Shown piece by piece: positions 24,240 to 35,998 of a stretch of 64,000 nucleotides of DNA (positions are counted from its first letter, which is position 1; the number at the start of each line of letters is the position of its first letter). The stretch comes from Holacanthus passer. Lineage: Eukaryota > Chordata > Actinopteri > Pomacanthidae. The position numbers and the translations under genes were made by a program. The stretch covers positions 620,001 to 684,000 of the forward strand of contig JAFREQ010000102.1 of the NCBI GenBank assembly GCA_025331565.1, read 5' to 3'. Below the pieces are notes generated by a model, which was given only the letters and a program-made list of their open reading frames with translations, had not been told where the DNA came from and did not search any database.

Positions 24240-27200
24240 ATGGACCTGAAGCTGCTCTTGATATCTACATTGTTAGGAGTCTTTTGCTACAGTAATGCTC
24301 AAAAAGGTAAGATTTCTCAGTCACATCTCATCTCAACATCATTATTCTGTCACATGATGTCATTTCGTTGATGTCAGCTTGCATAGTAAACGTTCAATTC
24401 CTAATGATGACAACCTCCCCAGAGAGAGAGGCCGGCTACTTTATCTTAATGATGTCACTGACCAGAGATCCACCTTAGCATCACGGAGCATAGAGGATAA
24501 TGGAAAAGACGGAATATTCCGTCTCTGTCTCCAATTACCATTGAGCCACACAGTGTTCCAGATGAACTGATGTGTAAACACGGGGGGCTTAACAGGCTGC
24601 TTACTTTGCAGGGACTGTGCTCCCTCTGACTCTGCCTCCTCTTCTCTCCTCTCTTTGTTTTCCATACAGAGGGCAACGAGTGCATCAATGCCAACGCCAA
24701 ATACTGCGGGGAGTGCATCCAGGCTGGAGCCAAATGTGGCTGGTGTACAGACCCAGTATGTGAATCTTTAATGTCAGCTGTAATCACTGCTGAGAAATTC
24801 AGTTTGATGCCATTATGATGTTACTCATAACATCATTAGTCATATAGCAATAGTAAGCATGTAGTTTTGGATCATGCCAAATGTTGGTAATGTAAGTGTA
24901 ATTTTTTGAAAGTAATCAGTTAAATGTTTTGCCTATGAAATATCAGAAAATAATGAAAAACAGCCATCATAATTGCTCAGGGCCCAAGAGGATGCCTTTA
25001 AATTCTAAAAAGATATTTAATTGAATTTAAACGATTCCTTGATTAATCGATTAATCGTCCAACTATTTTGATTGTCTGTTCATCGTTTGAGTTTTCATTG
25101 TTTCCAACTTCTTCTTTCTTTAATTTACTTTTTTGTACATTGAATAAAGTTGCATTTTGGACAGTTGGTTGGGCAAAACAAGCAATTTGTTATGACTGAC
25201 GTTGACACTGACCAAATGATCAGTTCATTAATCAATGAAAGTAGAAAATTGAAATGAAAATATTCATTAGCTCCAGTCCAAATCCTCACATTTGAGAAGC
25301 TGGAACCAGCCAATATTTTTGCTCAATAAATGACTAAAATGATGAATTGATTATCAAATTTGTTTTTGTTTAATCATTTCATAACTAAACTAATATGAAC
25401 CAATAAAGACACTATCATTGATGTTGCAGGCAATATGTGTCCAGTCCCAGACGTCTCTGCAGCTGTATTATACATTCAGAATGTTGTAGGACTTTGACAG
25501 ACTTATTTAAAAAATAATGGTCAAATCAAAACAGCAGAAGTCAAAATATCCTGACTTTTTGTCCCTAGCATAGTTTAAAAGTTACGTTTCCATAACACAT
25601 TTCAATAGTAACTTTTGGTAGACTCTCTCTGCCTGGTTAACACCCATGTCTTGCCCAAAATGCCCCCTGTCGTAAAGTAGGCTTTCTGTTTTAAATTTGT
25701 AGTCTTCAGGCCTTAGCCAGGAAAAGTTTGAGAAAGTCCTCCGATGAATGGTCCTCCAGAGCTACAAAAGACATTATGCAACAGCTTTTGGTGTCCCTTG
25801 CTGACAGATAACCTACTTTTCAATTGTAAAATTGACGGTCCTTTTAATTCACCCTGTTCTGCTGCTCTTAGAACTTCCTGAAACAGGGCGAGACCGTGTC
25901 GACACGTTGTGATGAGCTGCAGTCTCTGATAAAAAGGGGCTGCGATGAGGCGATGATCGAAAACCCACATGGGGAACAGAAAATCCTCAGGAACAAAATG
26001 GTGACAAATCGCAGAAAGGGAGCAGAGAAACTGAAGCCGGAGGACATTACTCAGATCCAGCCCCAGAAACTCAGCCTCACCCTCCGATCCGGTGAGAATA
26101 CTTTTTAATTAAGTTTTTACTCAAGCTATTCTTAGCTTCTTTTGGATGTGATTAGATTTTGCCACTGTGACACTTCTCTAAATTATGTTAACTTCATGTA
26201 GGTGAACCCCAGTCTTTTGACTTGAAGTTCAAGCGAGCAGAAGATTATCCCATCGACCTGTACTACTTGATGGACCTGTCCTACTCCATGAAGGACGATC
26301 TGGAGAACGTCAAAAACCTGGGAACCAGTCTGATGCTAGAGATGTCCAAGATCACCTCTGACTTCAGGATAGGTGAGGATTTTCATCATGGAGTGTGTAC
26401 ATTTGACTGTCGTATTTTTGTTTTAGGTTCGTCTGGGTTCACACAGCTTGATTATACAAGCAAAGAAATGCCTTTAACTAGAAATCACAGTTTTTGGAAC
26501 TACTACAAGATTAAACATTTAGCGGCCAAAAACTAAACCATTCCATGCCACCAAATATGCCCTAACATATAATCACTCTTAAAACCAGTTTGGGGTCATT
26601 TCCACTCACCAGCACTTTTTGAAGGAGACTACAGTTATTCCGAGAGATGTGCCTCCCCAGGGGGTCATCGGAGGATGAGGCATGGGGCAAAGATACTGTG
26701 TGTGGTGAAAGGGACAGGTGCTTGCTAGTTCTAAAGGCAACAGTTATCATAGAAGAAATATGTTCCTCATAACTCCAGAATTTGTCTGAGAATCATCACA
26801 TTTTTAAGTTTTCTTCAGTATCAAAGTAACCCAGTGACTGGTTGTCGAGACATATATGGGTACATCGCAAACAGGAAGTGCTAATAGCTAACTCAGCATA
26901 CTGTTGAATGGTGGCAATTTGCCAAAATGTGAACAAATGTAAGCGCCTACAGTCACCACAACTGACTCCACTGCAACATTATGTTTCCTCTTTATAGCCC
27001 CCAAAACCCCCAAATTATGAGAACTGTTGTTTCAAAACAAAAGAGAATGATTGTCCCCCTAATAAAAGTAAGGCAAAGAATAACATGAATGTATTAATAA
27101 GACATTAATGTGAATTTTTTCTGTATTCGGCGGTCAATCTTTTTTCAGACACTGCTAAGGCTCAGAGCGTCTCATCAGCATGGTCAATATACAGATATTT

Positions 27201-30200
27201 GTGTTGAAAACCTCTCTACATATAGACAAAAAGTGTTCCATTAGGGGGCTGAGGGGGGCCCGCTGTATCATCTTTTAAAACCCCTGAAGTAGACTGACTA
27301 ACTTGTATTTTCAGGTGTCCTGTTGTGAGTATTAAATGCCACCCAAGTTTGAATGACCTTTTTCTGACTGCACAAACAAACCAAAGAAGTAAACAGCTGA
27401 GAGGTCATTGACCTCCTCTGAATTAATTTGGTGTCAGCTTACCCTCAGACTAGCGCACCCAGTCTCAGACCAACCAATCTTGTTAAGCTTTTGTCCAAAT
27501 CGCTCGTTGACTTTTTGCACAAGTTGTTTGAAATGAAATTCTGAATCGTCTTTCGAAGGTTTTGGTTCCTTTGTGGAAAAGACAGTCATGCCATACATCA
27601 GCACCACCCCGGCAAAGCTGCTGAACCCATGCACAGGCGACCAGAACTGCACCAGCCCGTTCAGCTACAAGAATGTCCTGAAGCTGACCAGCGACGGCAA
27701 GAAATTCAACACCCTGGTGGGCCAGCAGCACATCTCTGGAAACCTGGACTCTCCTGAGGGGGGCTTTGATGCCATCATGCAAGTGGCTGTATGTGGGGTA
27801 AGCAAAAAAAAAAAAAAAAAAAGGGGAAATTCCTGTTACCCTTCAGTGACCCTTTGGGAAATAACTATGCTCAGGTTCTCGATTCAAGGTAATTTTCCCA
27901 CAACTACAGCACTTGCTTGGAGGGATACAGTGCAAATAAATGCGTTTACGTGGTGATGTGTGAAAAGGTATTTTATGAGTCCTTGGTGTTTACGAGGAGA
28001 CTTTTGGATGCAGTGATAATGAAAAGTGAATGTGTAACATTCTGCTCAAATTCTCCCTTAGCTTTTATAGGGAGGCTATATCGCCGCGAGCAGCGACAAT
28101 TTTGACTTTGAGTGTTTCTTTCTTATTTCTCAGGAGCAGATTGGTTGGAGGAATGTGACCCGTCTGCTGGTGTTCTCCACTGATGCTGGCTTCCACTTTG
28201 CTGGCGATGGCAAACTGGGTGGCATCGTTTTGCCCAATGATGGAAAATGTCACTTAGAGAACAATGTGTACACCATGAGCCACTATTATGTAAGTTGCTC
28301 CATGTTGTCTTTTCTGTTTTGAAAGGTTTCCACATGTCTGAAACTTGGGCATACACTGCTGCTTGCGTTGACTGTGTCATTGCAAATTTGACTTGTCTGT
28401 TTTGAAGGACTATCCCTCCATTGCTCACCTGGTTCAGAAGCTAAGCGACAACAACATTCAGACCATCTTTGCAGTCACAGAGGAGTTCCAGCCTGTTTAC
28501 CAAGTGAGTTCTCTTTCAGTTTCCTCACCTTGCCATCACTTTTCTTACTTTTTTTTGGAGCATACTCTTTTCTTTCATTTCTTCTGTGTGCGTGTGTGTG
28601 TTTGGAAGATGCCCAGTGCTTAAAAATATCCATAATACATGTGCAGTGAGTTATAGTAGCATCCCCTTGAAGCGCTTGATTATTTCCTTCTGCCATGCTG
28701 CTGCTCTTCATGCCTTTTCAAACCACTTCCATCTGAGTTTGATAAAAGTCCATTACATAGCCTCACAGTAGTTTCAGTATGCTTCAAAGCAATAATGATT
28801 TCATAATTTCAAGGTTGAAATCAATGTTGTATCCATCTTAGCCAGGAATGAAATGGTTACAGTCTGTAAAGTTCACAGAAAAGTGTGACTGTTTCTGTGT
28901 TGCTGCTAATAGAGATTCCAGATCAGATCACAAGAATAACAGAACCTTTATTAAGTTTTATTCCAAACTTTTCCTCTGTCCTCAGGAGCTGAAAAATCTC
29001 ATACCAAAGTCTGCAGTGGGCACTCTGTCTGCCAACTCAAGCAACGTAATCAACCTTATTATAGACGCTTATAATGTAAGTACACTGTTGAGAATGATTA
29101 CTTTTTTGTAAAAAAAAATCTTTGATTAAATTCATGTACTCACATGAACCACATTAATGCATTCAACATTATGGCTGAGTTAGGACTATCAAAGCCTTGT
29201 GTGTCGTACACTGTCAAAACAAAGCTACCAGATGACATTCCAGTGCAGGAAATAGCAACGTTGATGTTGTTATCTCTTGGTTTTTGGCAGTCTCTCTCGT
29301 CTGAAGTTATTCTGGAGAACAACAAGCTTCCAGAGGGAGTGACCATAGCTTACACGTCCCGCTGTAAGAACGGAGTGGTTAGTGAGGGCGAAAATGGACG
29401 GAAGTGCTCCAACATCTCCATCGGAGATGAGGTGAGGATTAGAAAATTGCTCCTTTTTTTTGTTGTGTTTCAGCAGTAGAGGATTAAACGTGTCAGTTGT
29501 CAAAACACACGCCACCATGCATCGTGGCCATTAAGACTTCATGGTGGTGTGTGAGACTAAAAATGTCAAAATAAATGGATAGCATTTAACAGGATTATAT
29601 GCATTTACTGCATGACAATGAATGGTATCTCATAGTATCTCTGAATGTCTGAATCAGTACAGTTACACTTTATACTATATTACACTGTAATGGAATTTAC
29701 AGCTTCTAAACTTTAAGTTGTATCATAGATAGCTTGGTTTTCCTATTTTATTTCTTTAATTTGCCTTTTTTATTGGTCAGTCTTAAACTCAATTCCCAAT
29801 GACATTACAAGTTTTAAACTGTTTGAAATTTGACTTTGTGACACCTGCAGATCTCCTGTTTTTAAATAGACCTGTCTTGCCAAATGCCAAACATTTATCA
29901 TGCATAGGGGATCAAAAAGAATCTCTGCACAGGTCTTTTAAGTAAAAACTTATTGGCATAACAGCATGATTCATTTCCATCTAGAGCCTCCACAATTTCT
30001 GTCCTCTATCAGGGCTAAATTAGCAAATGTCACCAAGTCAGATACTGAAAATCTAAATCCACGGAGCATGTGAAAACTGATCAGCAAAGCACAGATCATA
30101 GACCCTGACAAACTTCTGAATTATTCACTCAACCAGCGACAAACATGCAGCGAGCTGTCTAACCTTAAACCAAATGTTTCTTTTTCTGTGTTTCTTTGGC

Positions 30201-33200
30201 AAAATCATCCACATCATTATAAAAATCCAGAGCTCTGACCAGATCAGAACAAGCTAATTATGCACTCTGATCTGAAAAGGAGGTTTTCCTTTTTTGGGTA
30301 TGTTGAATATTTTCCACCCATCACTTTTGTAATTCACACACTATATTCCTGCCCTGAACTTTCATACACGTCATACAATGACATCATGTGGAAACTCGCT
30401 TATTGATTGGCCTTTAGAGCTTTTTTGCTTGAGATTTTCACTGACAGGCCACAAACTCAGCATTTCGCTCTCTGAGTCAGAGTTTCTCCTTCATTTCTTC
30501 ATTCCTAGGTCACGTTTAGCATCAGTGTGACGTCTAAGGGCTGCCCAAAACAAGGCAAGCCAGAGACCATTAAGATAAAGCCCCTGGGATTTACAGAGGA
30601 GGTGGAGATTACACTCAACTTCATCTGTGAGTGCGAATGTCACAAGGATGGTGTCAAGAACAGTCAACTTTGCCACTTTGGTAATGGGACATATGAGTGT
30701 GGAGCCTGCAAGTAAGTCTGTCAGCATTTCCACAATCTGTTCTGTACCATACATCTGAAACAGAGAAATATTCAAAACCTTCAAGCCACACATTCACTCT
30801 TACTTACTTTTTTGTTTGTTAAGAAACACTTTAGAACAACCTTCACAACCTTTGGTTATCTTAGGTGTAATGAAGGACGCGTCGGCAGACAGTGCGAATG
30901 CAGCAGCAACGATGTGGCCACCGAGGACATGGACCGGACCTGCCGTAAGGACAATGGTACGGACATCTGCAGCAACAACGGCGACTGTGTGTGTGGCACA
31001 TGCGAGTGCAAGAAGAGAGACAACCCTGAGGAGAGGTACAGCGGCCAGTACTGCGAGTGTGACAACTTCAACTGTGACCGCTCTGGAAACAAACTGTGTG
31101 GAGGTGAGTATGACAGCTCTGCAGAGACTAAAGTCAAATTCAGATCTCAGCACATACAGTAGACTTTACTCAGTGCAGTAAAGAGTGTTCAACACAGCTA
31201 GGATGATGGCTAGAAAGAAAAAAGGCTCATTAAAGCCTTTGTACTCTAACTTCATACTATTTTTTTTCTCTTAGGGCATGGACGCTGTGAGTGCAGAGTG
31301 TGTGTCTGTGAACCCATGTGGACTGGAAGTGCCTGTGATTGTTCTCTGGACAACAGCACGTGTATGGCCAGTAACAAGCAAATCTGTAATGGCAGAGGGG
31401 ATTGCGAATGTGGCACCTGCAAGTGCACTGACGCCAAATTCCAGGGTCCCACCTGTGAGACTTGCCCTACCTGTCCCGGAGTCTGTACTGAACACAAGTA
31501 AGTCTGAAATGAAGACATGCTAACGTACAAATGCTTTCAATTTGTCATACATTATATATTTTGATGTATATTTATACTGTATTAAATGTATGTAAATTTG
31601 AAACAACAAAGTTTAAACAAGTTATGGGTTGCTGTAATCCTTTACATAAAGGCCATGAAATGATACCTTTGTTGAGCAACTATGCTATAAGAAATGGAGG
31701 CGAAAGTCCAAAGGTCCATTCTGGCTAGTATGAGCTTCAGAGGTCTGAATTAGCCATCAAGTGGGTTTCTTCAAAAGTTAACATCTTTTAAGCACAAAAT
31801 ATTGCCAGTTTGCAATACCAGTCGGCACTCATTAAAATACTTTGAAATTCAAGAATTCAACCTTACACTGTTATTGGAGGACATAACAAAAGTTTATTTC
31901 TGTTTTTTTTTTTTTTTTACAATTTTTCAGTATGTAAACTGTGTGGAAATTACCAAATATAGTCACTTGCCCTATAAAGGGTTAAACCTGGATGTGATTG
32001 CTAGGTCAAAAATACCCTCTCACTCGGCAAAGTCAAGGCAGCTAAAGCCTCATATTAGTTTTGGCTGAACTGAAGAATGTGTTTTTGCATGAAACAAGGA
32101 CTGTGGATTATGTCCCCCATCTCTTATGATAAAGTGTAATCATTCCATGAAGGTATTACTTCACAGTTGTTATGCAGAGGAGGAATAATTACAACGAGCC
32201 ATAACTATTTCAATGTACATGTGGTATTGTAGTGTTGCATTGAGATAAACCTGGAAAAAAATGTATTATGGTTGAGGACCATTATGCAATTTTAAGATAT
32301 TTTTGTATTTTCTTTGTGTGTATTGCTGGGGAGAAAACATACCTAGGCGGGCTAAATGGAAAGAAAATTTCAGGCCAGGGTTGTGAAGTTGGCCTGCCAG
32401 AAGGTTTGATTTGACCAGTCATGTTCTATATGAAATTGTAATATAAATCACTGTTTATGCTGTTTTATTTTTTGTCAGGTAAAAATGCTCTTTAACTATG
32501 TAAATAACTAATGATTAATCATTTTTCATAATCTGAGCACATTGGGCAAAGTGTCATGTTGTACAGGAAGTCAGTCGATTAAGGGAACCATTTTGCGCCT
32601 TAACAATACAATACAATACAATGGATGTTTGCTTTTGGCTGGTGGCCCACCATTAAGTTTCAGTTTTGGGCTTGCAAGGGAAAAAGTTTGGACACCCCTC
32701 TTTTTGTCAAAGTTTAGTCAAAAGTCCAATTCAAAAAGGTAAAAGACCGAGACAAATCCAAAATATAACAAAAACCTTTTAAAGAGTCAGTTCACACAAA
32801 ATCAATAAAAATGCCCCTAATGGTACCTAAACATGTAAATAGGTTTGGTTTTAATAGTCCAGGTCCATAGATAGAGGAGATGTTTTCAAACTGTGACTGC
32901 ACTTGTCTCAGTTTCATCTGAGTGTGTCACACAGTGTTGAACCCTTGTTCTAGAGTAATAAGGACAATATCTGGAAAGAGATGATATTGTTGACATTCTT
33001 TTAATCGTCATTGTTCAGTGTGTGCTGAACGTATTTCCATTCACCTCCACTATCATGCAGTAACAGCAACACCTTGTTCCTTCCAGAGAGTGTGTCCAGT
33101 GCCGGGCGTTTGGTACTGGTGAGAAGAAGGAAAAATGCGAGCAAGAGTGCGACTCCTTCACCCTGATTAAGGTGAAGGACAGGGACAAGCTGCCCCAGCC

Positions 33201-35668
33201 CAATGACGCCACATACCCTGTGATGCACTGCAAGGAAAGGGACGCCAATGACTGCTGGTTCTACTACACCTACGCCGTCAACAACAACACAAAGACGGAG
33301 GTCCATGTGGTCGACACACTTGGTAGGAAGAAAGCTGGGCTAACATGAACCAGGGTGTGGAAGGTTTCTGTTACAGAGAACGCTAATTACAGGCACTGTG
33401 TGGTGGTTGGGTTGCAAAAATAGGTCATTTGTTTATTCACATACAGCTGTGTGATGGTATGTTTTTTCCCATAGTCTTGTTATTTTTGCGCTGTTATTTC
33501 AAGCTGCCTAAACACTGTACTGCATGGTGCCTTGTTTCAGACTGCCCTGCCGGTCCTGACATCATTCCCATCGTGGCGGGTGTGGTCGCCGGCATTGTCC
33601 TGATTGGCTTAGCCCTGCTGCTCATCTGGAAACTGCTGATGATCATCCACGACAGAAGAGAGTTCGCCAAGTTTGAGAAGGAGAAGATGAATGCCAAATG
33701 GGATACGGTGAGTGTGAACTTTGACCGGCTGTGTGACAGATGAGCAGAATAAATATTTTTGATTTTTTTGGAAGAAGTTTCATTGAGCAATTTAAATGTG
33801 GAAAACAGGTGTTGTTTGGCTGTTATGCAAAGCCAGCCTCTGTCAGGGAATTAACTTGTGAAGATCATTTGTTGTTCTTAGCAGCAGATGAGATCTGCAG
33901 ACTTACTGATTATCATTACAAAGTGTCTCACTCACATTCTGTTCAGTGTCCCAGCTGCAGAAACAGATCGAATGTGTTGCTTTTGAGTGCCGCTCAAAAT
34001 AAAGAGGAAAAATGTCGAGGCCTGGGAGGACTTTTTTGGGAATGTTATGTGCTCTGAGCATAGTTGGACTTTTTCTGGGGAGTAGCCACAGCTCCTCCCC
34101 TCACTGCTTCCTCCCCTCTGTAGCATCATCAGCCAACATCAATATGACAGATGACTGGAGTTCAGCAACTTCATGTGCAGTAATTTGCCTCCACCTAGTG
34201 GTGGAATTGCGTTACAGCCACTCTGTATGTGGGTTTGATGATGCAGATGTTCCTGATCAGCACTGCACCCATTCTGTAGTATGTTCTTTCTTAGGGTCCC
34301 TCTTATTACCATGGGCAGGGCAACCAGGGCTCCAAATCCCTTTAATTTTGAGAAATGGGAGACTGTTGGTTAAACTCTGACTAACCTATGTTTCCTTACA
34401 AGATAACGAGGCAAAGCAACCGCAAGGAATTTCAAAGATATGGCCTGAGTTCTCTCTTATGCTTTCTTATGATTCCAGCCACACCATCCTGATCCTCTCA
34501 ACAGAGAACCTGGTTTTAGGCAACTAAAATAGATATCAATTCAATAGAGGTGTCACACAATCTGAGAGAGTTGGCTCTTTAATTTACAGTGAAAGAAGCA
34601 ATGTTTCCCTGTCTTTTAGAAAAAGACAGGAGTCTGCATATCCACAGTTCATCACAGGTGCAAGACAGATAATTAATAGTTTAAAATGTCTAACAGCATA
34701 GAACCACCACAAATGGATACCTGAGTGAGACTCAGTTTGAAGTGACTGTTATTAGCATTTCTTTTTTGGAAACAGGGTTCAGCCAAATGTAGGGAGATTC
34801 GAATCATGACTGTGTCGTAGGTTTCCTTCTATAGTTTTCCTAAATTTTTATGCTTTCTATTTCTCACATTGTCTTCCCTTCATCACTCTCAGTGGACTTA
34901 ATTCATACTTTCTCTCTTTTTACTGCCTTTTTTGTTCTTTTTTTCTGTGTTGTTCTATTGTTTCCTGCTGAACTCTGTTCTGTCCTCATTCTCTACCTGT
35001 AGCAAGAAAACCCCATATACAAGAGTCCTATCAATCAGTTCCAGAACCCAAACTATGGACGTAAAGCTGCTGTCCTTTAAGTTTGTATTTCTTTTCCTTT
35101 CACCTCATTTTCCTGCATGGGCTGTTTATGTGTGTCTTAATTTCACTCAGTTGCTGCTTTTTCTTTATTTCACCTGTCCTTTACAACTATCAAGTAAACT
35201 TGAAAAGTGGAACCTGAAAGAGTAATATTGCCTTCAAAGTTAGTAAAAAGGAGTGCATGAGTGTGCTGTGCCCATCGATACAGCCGAAAAATCACAAAAC
35301 CTGTTCAATATTTGAGGATAATTAGTCTCTTCAGGGCACAAATGCCAAAATGTTGTCTGGTAAGTATGATATGTGTTTAAATATGATGCCTAATTTGTAC
35401 CTCCTGATATTTGGTCTGATGTTACAAAAGCATGGTTGTGTGCTCAGTGTGATGTAAATAAATTACAAGTACAGTAAATAAATGATGATGACTTATGGTA
35501 AACCACTTTTTTTCTGTGTGATTTGGTGAAAGTGTCAGAAAATCTAATAAAAACCTTGACTGAGTAATAGTAACACAATTGTAAATGTTTTTTTGTCCCC
35601 AGGGTGAAAATCCCATCTACAAAAGTGCTGTCACGACTGTGGTCAACCCCAAATACGAAGGAAAATGA
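24240..35668 (+). CDS. itgb1: Integrin beta-1 (beta-1A form), complete coding region in 15 exons
   Basis: Coding exons: 24240-24306, 24670-24755, 25872-26091, 26202-26372, 27559-27797, 28134-28289, 28408-28503, 28986-29075, 29291-29431, 30509-30711, 30865-31103, 31275-31497, 33087-33322, 33541-33707 and 35603-35668. All junctions are GT-AG with frame kept, totalling 2400 nt and 799 aa (human 798). Visible parts are a signal peptide (about 1-20), a Cys-rich PSI domain (24-75), a beta-I domain with MIDAS DLSYS at 149-153, a ligand-specificity loop with a CTGDQNC motif in exon 27559-27797, Cys-rich I-EGF repeats (about 465-645), a tail domain, a transmembrane helix starting near 729, and a cytoplasmic tail with HDRREFAKFEKEK, NPIY (781-784) and NPKY (793-796) for talin and kindlin. 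In the family, it pairs with many alpha subunits as a matrix-adhesion receptor. The ATG directly follows a splice acceptor. Confidence 0.98.
24890..25400. repeat. Dispersed repeat family B (MITE-like), long copy
   Basis: The copy lies in the itgb1 intron between the second and third coding exons. It contains TGCTCAGGGCCCAAGAGGAT, TCCTTGATTAATCGATTAAT, CGTCCAACTATTTTGATTGT, TTTGGACAGTTGGTTGGGCA, AAACAAGCAATTTGTTATG, CAAATCCTCACATTTGAGAA and GCTGGAACCAGCC. These are hallmarks of a widespread teleost non-coding element. Segments near 24900-25060 and 25195-25400 look like opposite-strand versions of each other, suggesting a palindromic or nested insertion. Confidence 0.65.
27804..27822 (+). repeat. 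A19 homopolymer beside an itgb1 splice donor
   Basis: After the donor GTAAGC (27798-27803), intron sequence runs directly into 19 A. The tract is placed unusually close to a constitutive donor. Confidence 0.95.
34379..34386 (+). promoter_or_regulatory. itgb1: Possible QKI/STAR motif upstream of the beta-1D exon
   Basis: An ACTAAC word lies at 34380-34385 in the intron preceding the alternative exon, about 620 bases upstream. QKI-type proteins bind such words and take part in muscle splicing. A single short word is weak evidence. Confidence 0.2.
35003..35080 (+). CDS. itgb1: Alternative integrin beta-1D cytoplasmic-tail exon
   Basis: A pyrimidine-rich tract and CTACCTGTAG acceptor precede an in-frame block that can replace the normal last exon. 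It begins QENPIYKSPIN, has NPIY and NPNY motifs and ends GRKAAVL before TAA (35078-35080). Joined after 33707 it would give an 803-aa protein. Human beta-1D has the same order (NPIYKSPIN, then NPNYGRKAGL) and is the striated-muscle form that binds talin more tightly. The stop is followed at once by GTTTGT, a weak donor: the exon may be a cassette spliced on to 35603, as in mammals, or a terminal exon using a hexamer at 35457-35462. A stop at the edge of the penultimate exon would not be expected to trigger nonsense-mediated decay. Confidence 0.9.
   Translation, partial: QENPIYKSPINQFQNPNYGRKAAVL
35114..35119 (+). promoter_or_regulatory. itgb1: RBFOX-type TGCATG, 34 bases after the beta-1D exon
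   Basis: An exact TGCATG lies in the downstream intron within the window where RBFOX binding usually promotes inclusion of muscle and neural exons. A second exact copy is at 35254-35259. The position fits a muscle-regulated exon; function is inferred. Confidence 0.5.
35254..35259 (+). promoter_or_regulatory. itgb1: Second RBFOX-type TGCATG downstream of the beta-1D exon
   Basis: Exact TGCATG about 175 bases after the alternative exon, still within the usual range for RBFOX enhancement. Confidence 0.4.
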
Positions 35669-35967
35669 TGGCTTCGTAGTTTTTAATGAACTCTGCTTTT
35701 AAGTATCTCACAGCTGCAGTATTTGCCCTGGGTTTGGGGTCTGAGGGGAACTTGTGTCATTTCTTCTTGTCGCTTTACCATTATAATGTACCGTGCAGCC
35801 ACTGCATCTGTATTTTTACTAACACTTATGATTTATATGCATTTGTTGTATTTTAGATGTACAGTATACAGTATGTGTATATACTTTTAAGTTGCATATT
35901 TGCAGAAATGATGACACGAAGGTGCTTTTTTTTTCCTGCCACAGGACTGGTATGGGCGGAGGATTTA

Positions 35968-35969
<2 letters not shown>

Positions 35970-35995
<26 letters not shown>
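35970..35995 (+). repeat. itgb1: T26 homopolymer in the itgb1 3' UTR
   Basis: Uninterrupted T run, transcribed as poly-U if the 3' UTR extends to the 36842 hexamer. It could also be the inverted tail of an old insertion. Confidence 0.9.

Positions 35996-35998
<3 letters not shown>

Noticed and set aside
30800..31530. Several overlapping frames of 67-121 codons around the integrin EGF-repeat exons
   Set aside because: They are shadow frames of the Cys-rich coding exons 30865-31103 and 31275-31497; the in-frame integrin translation explains the conservation.
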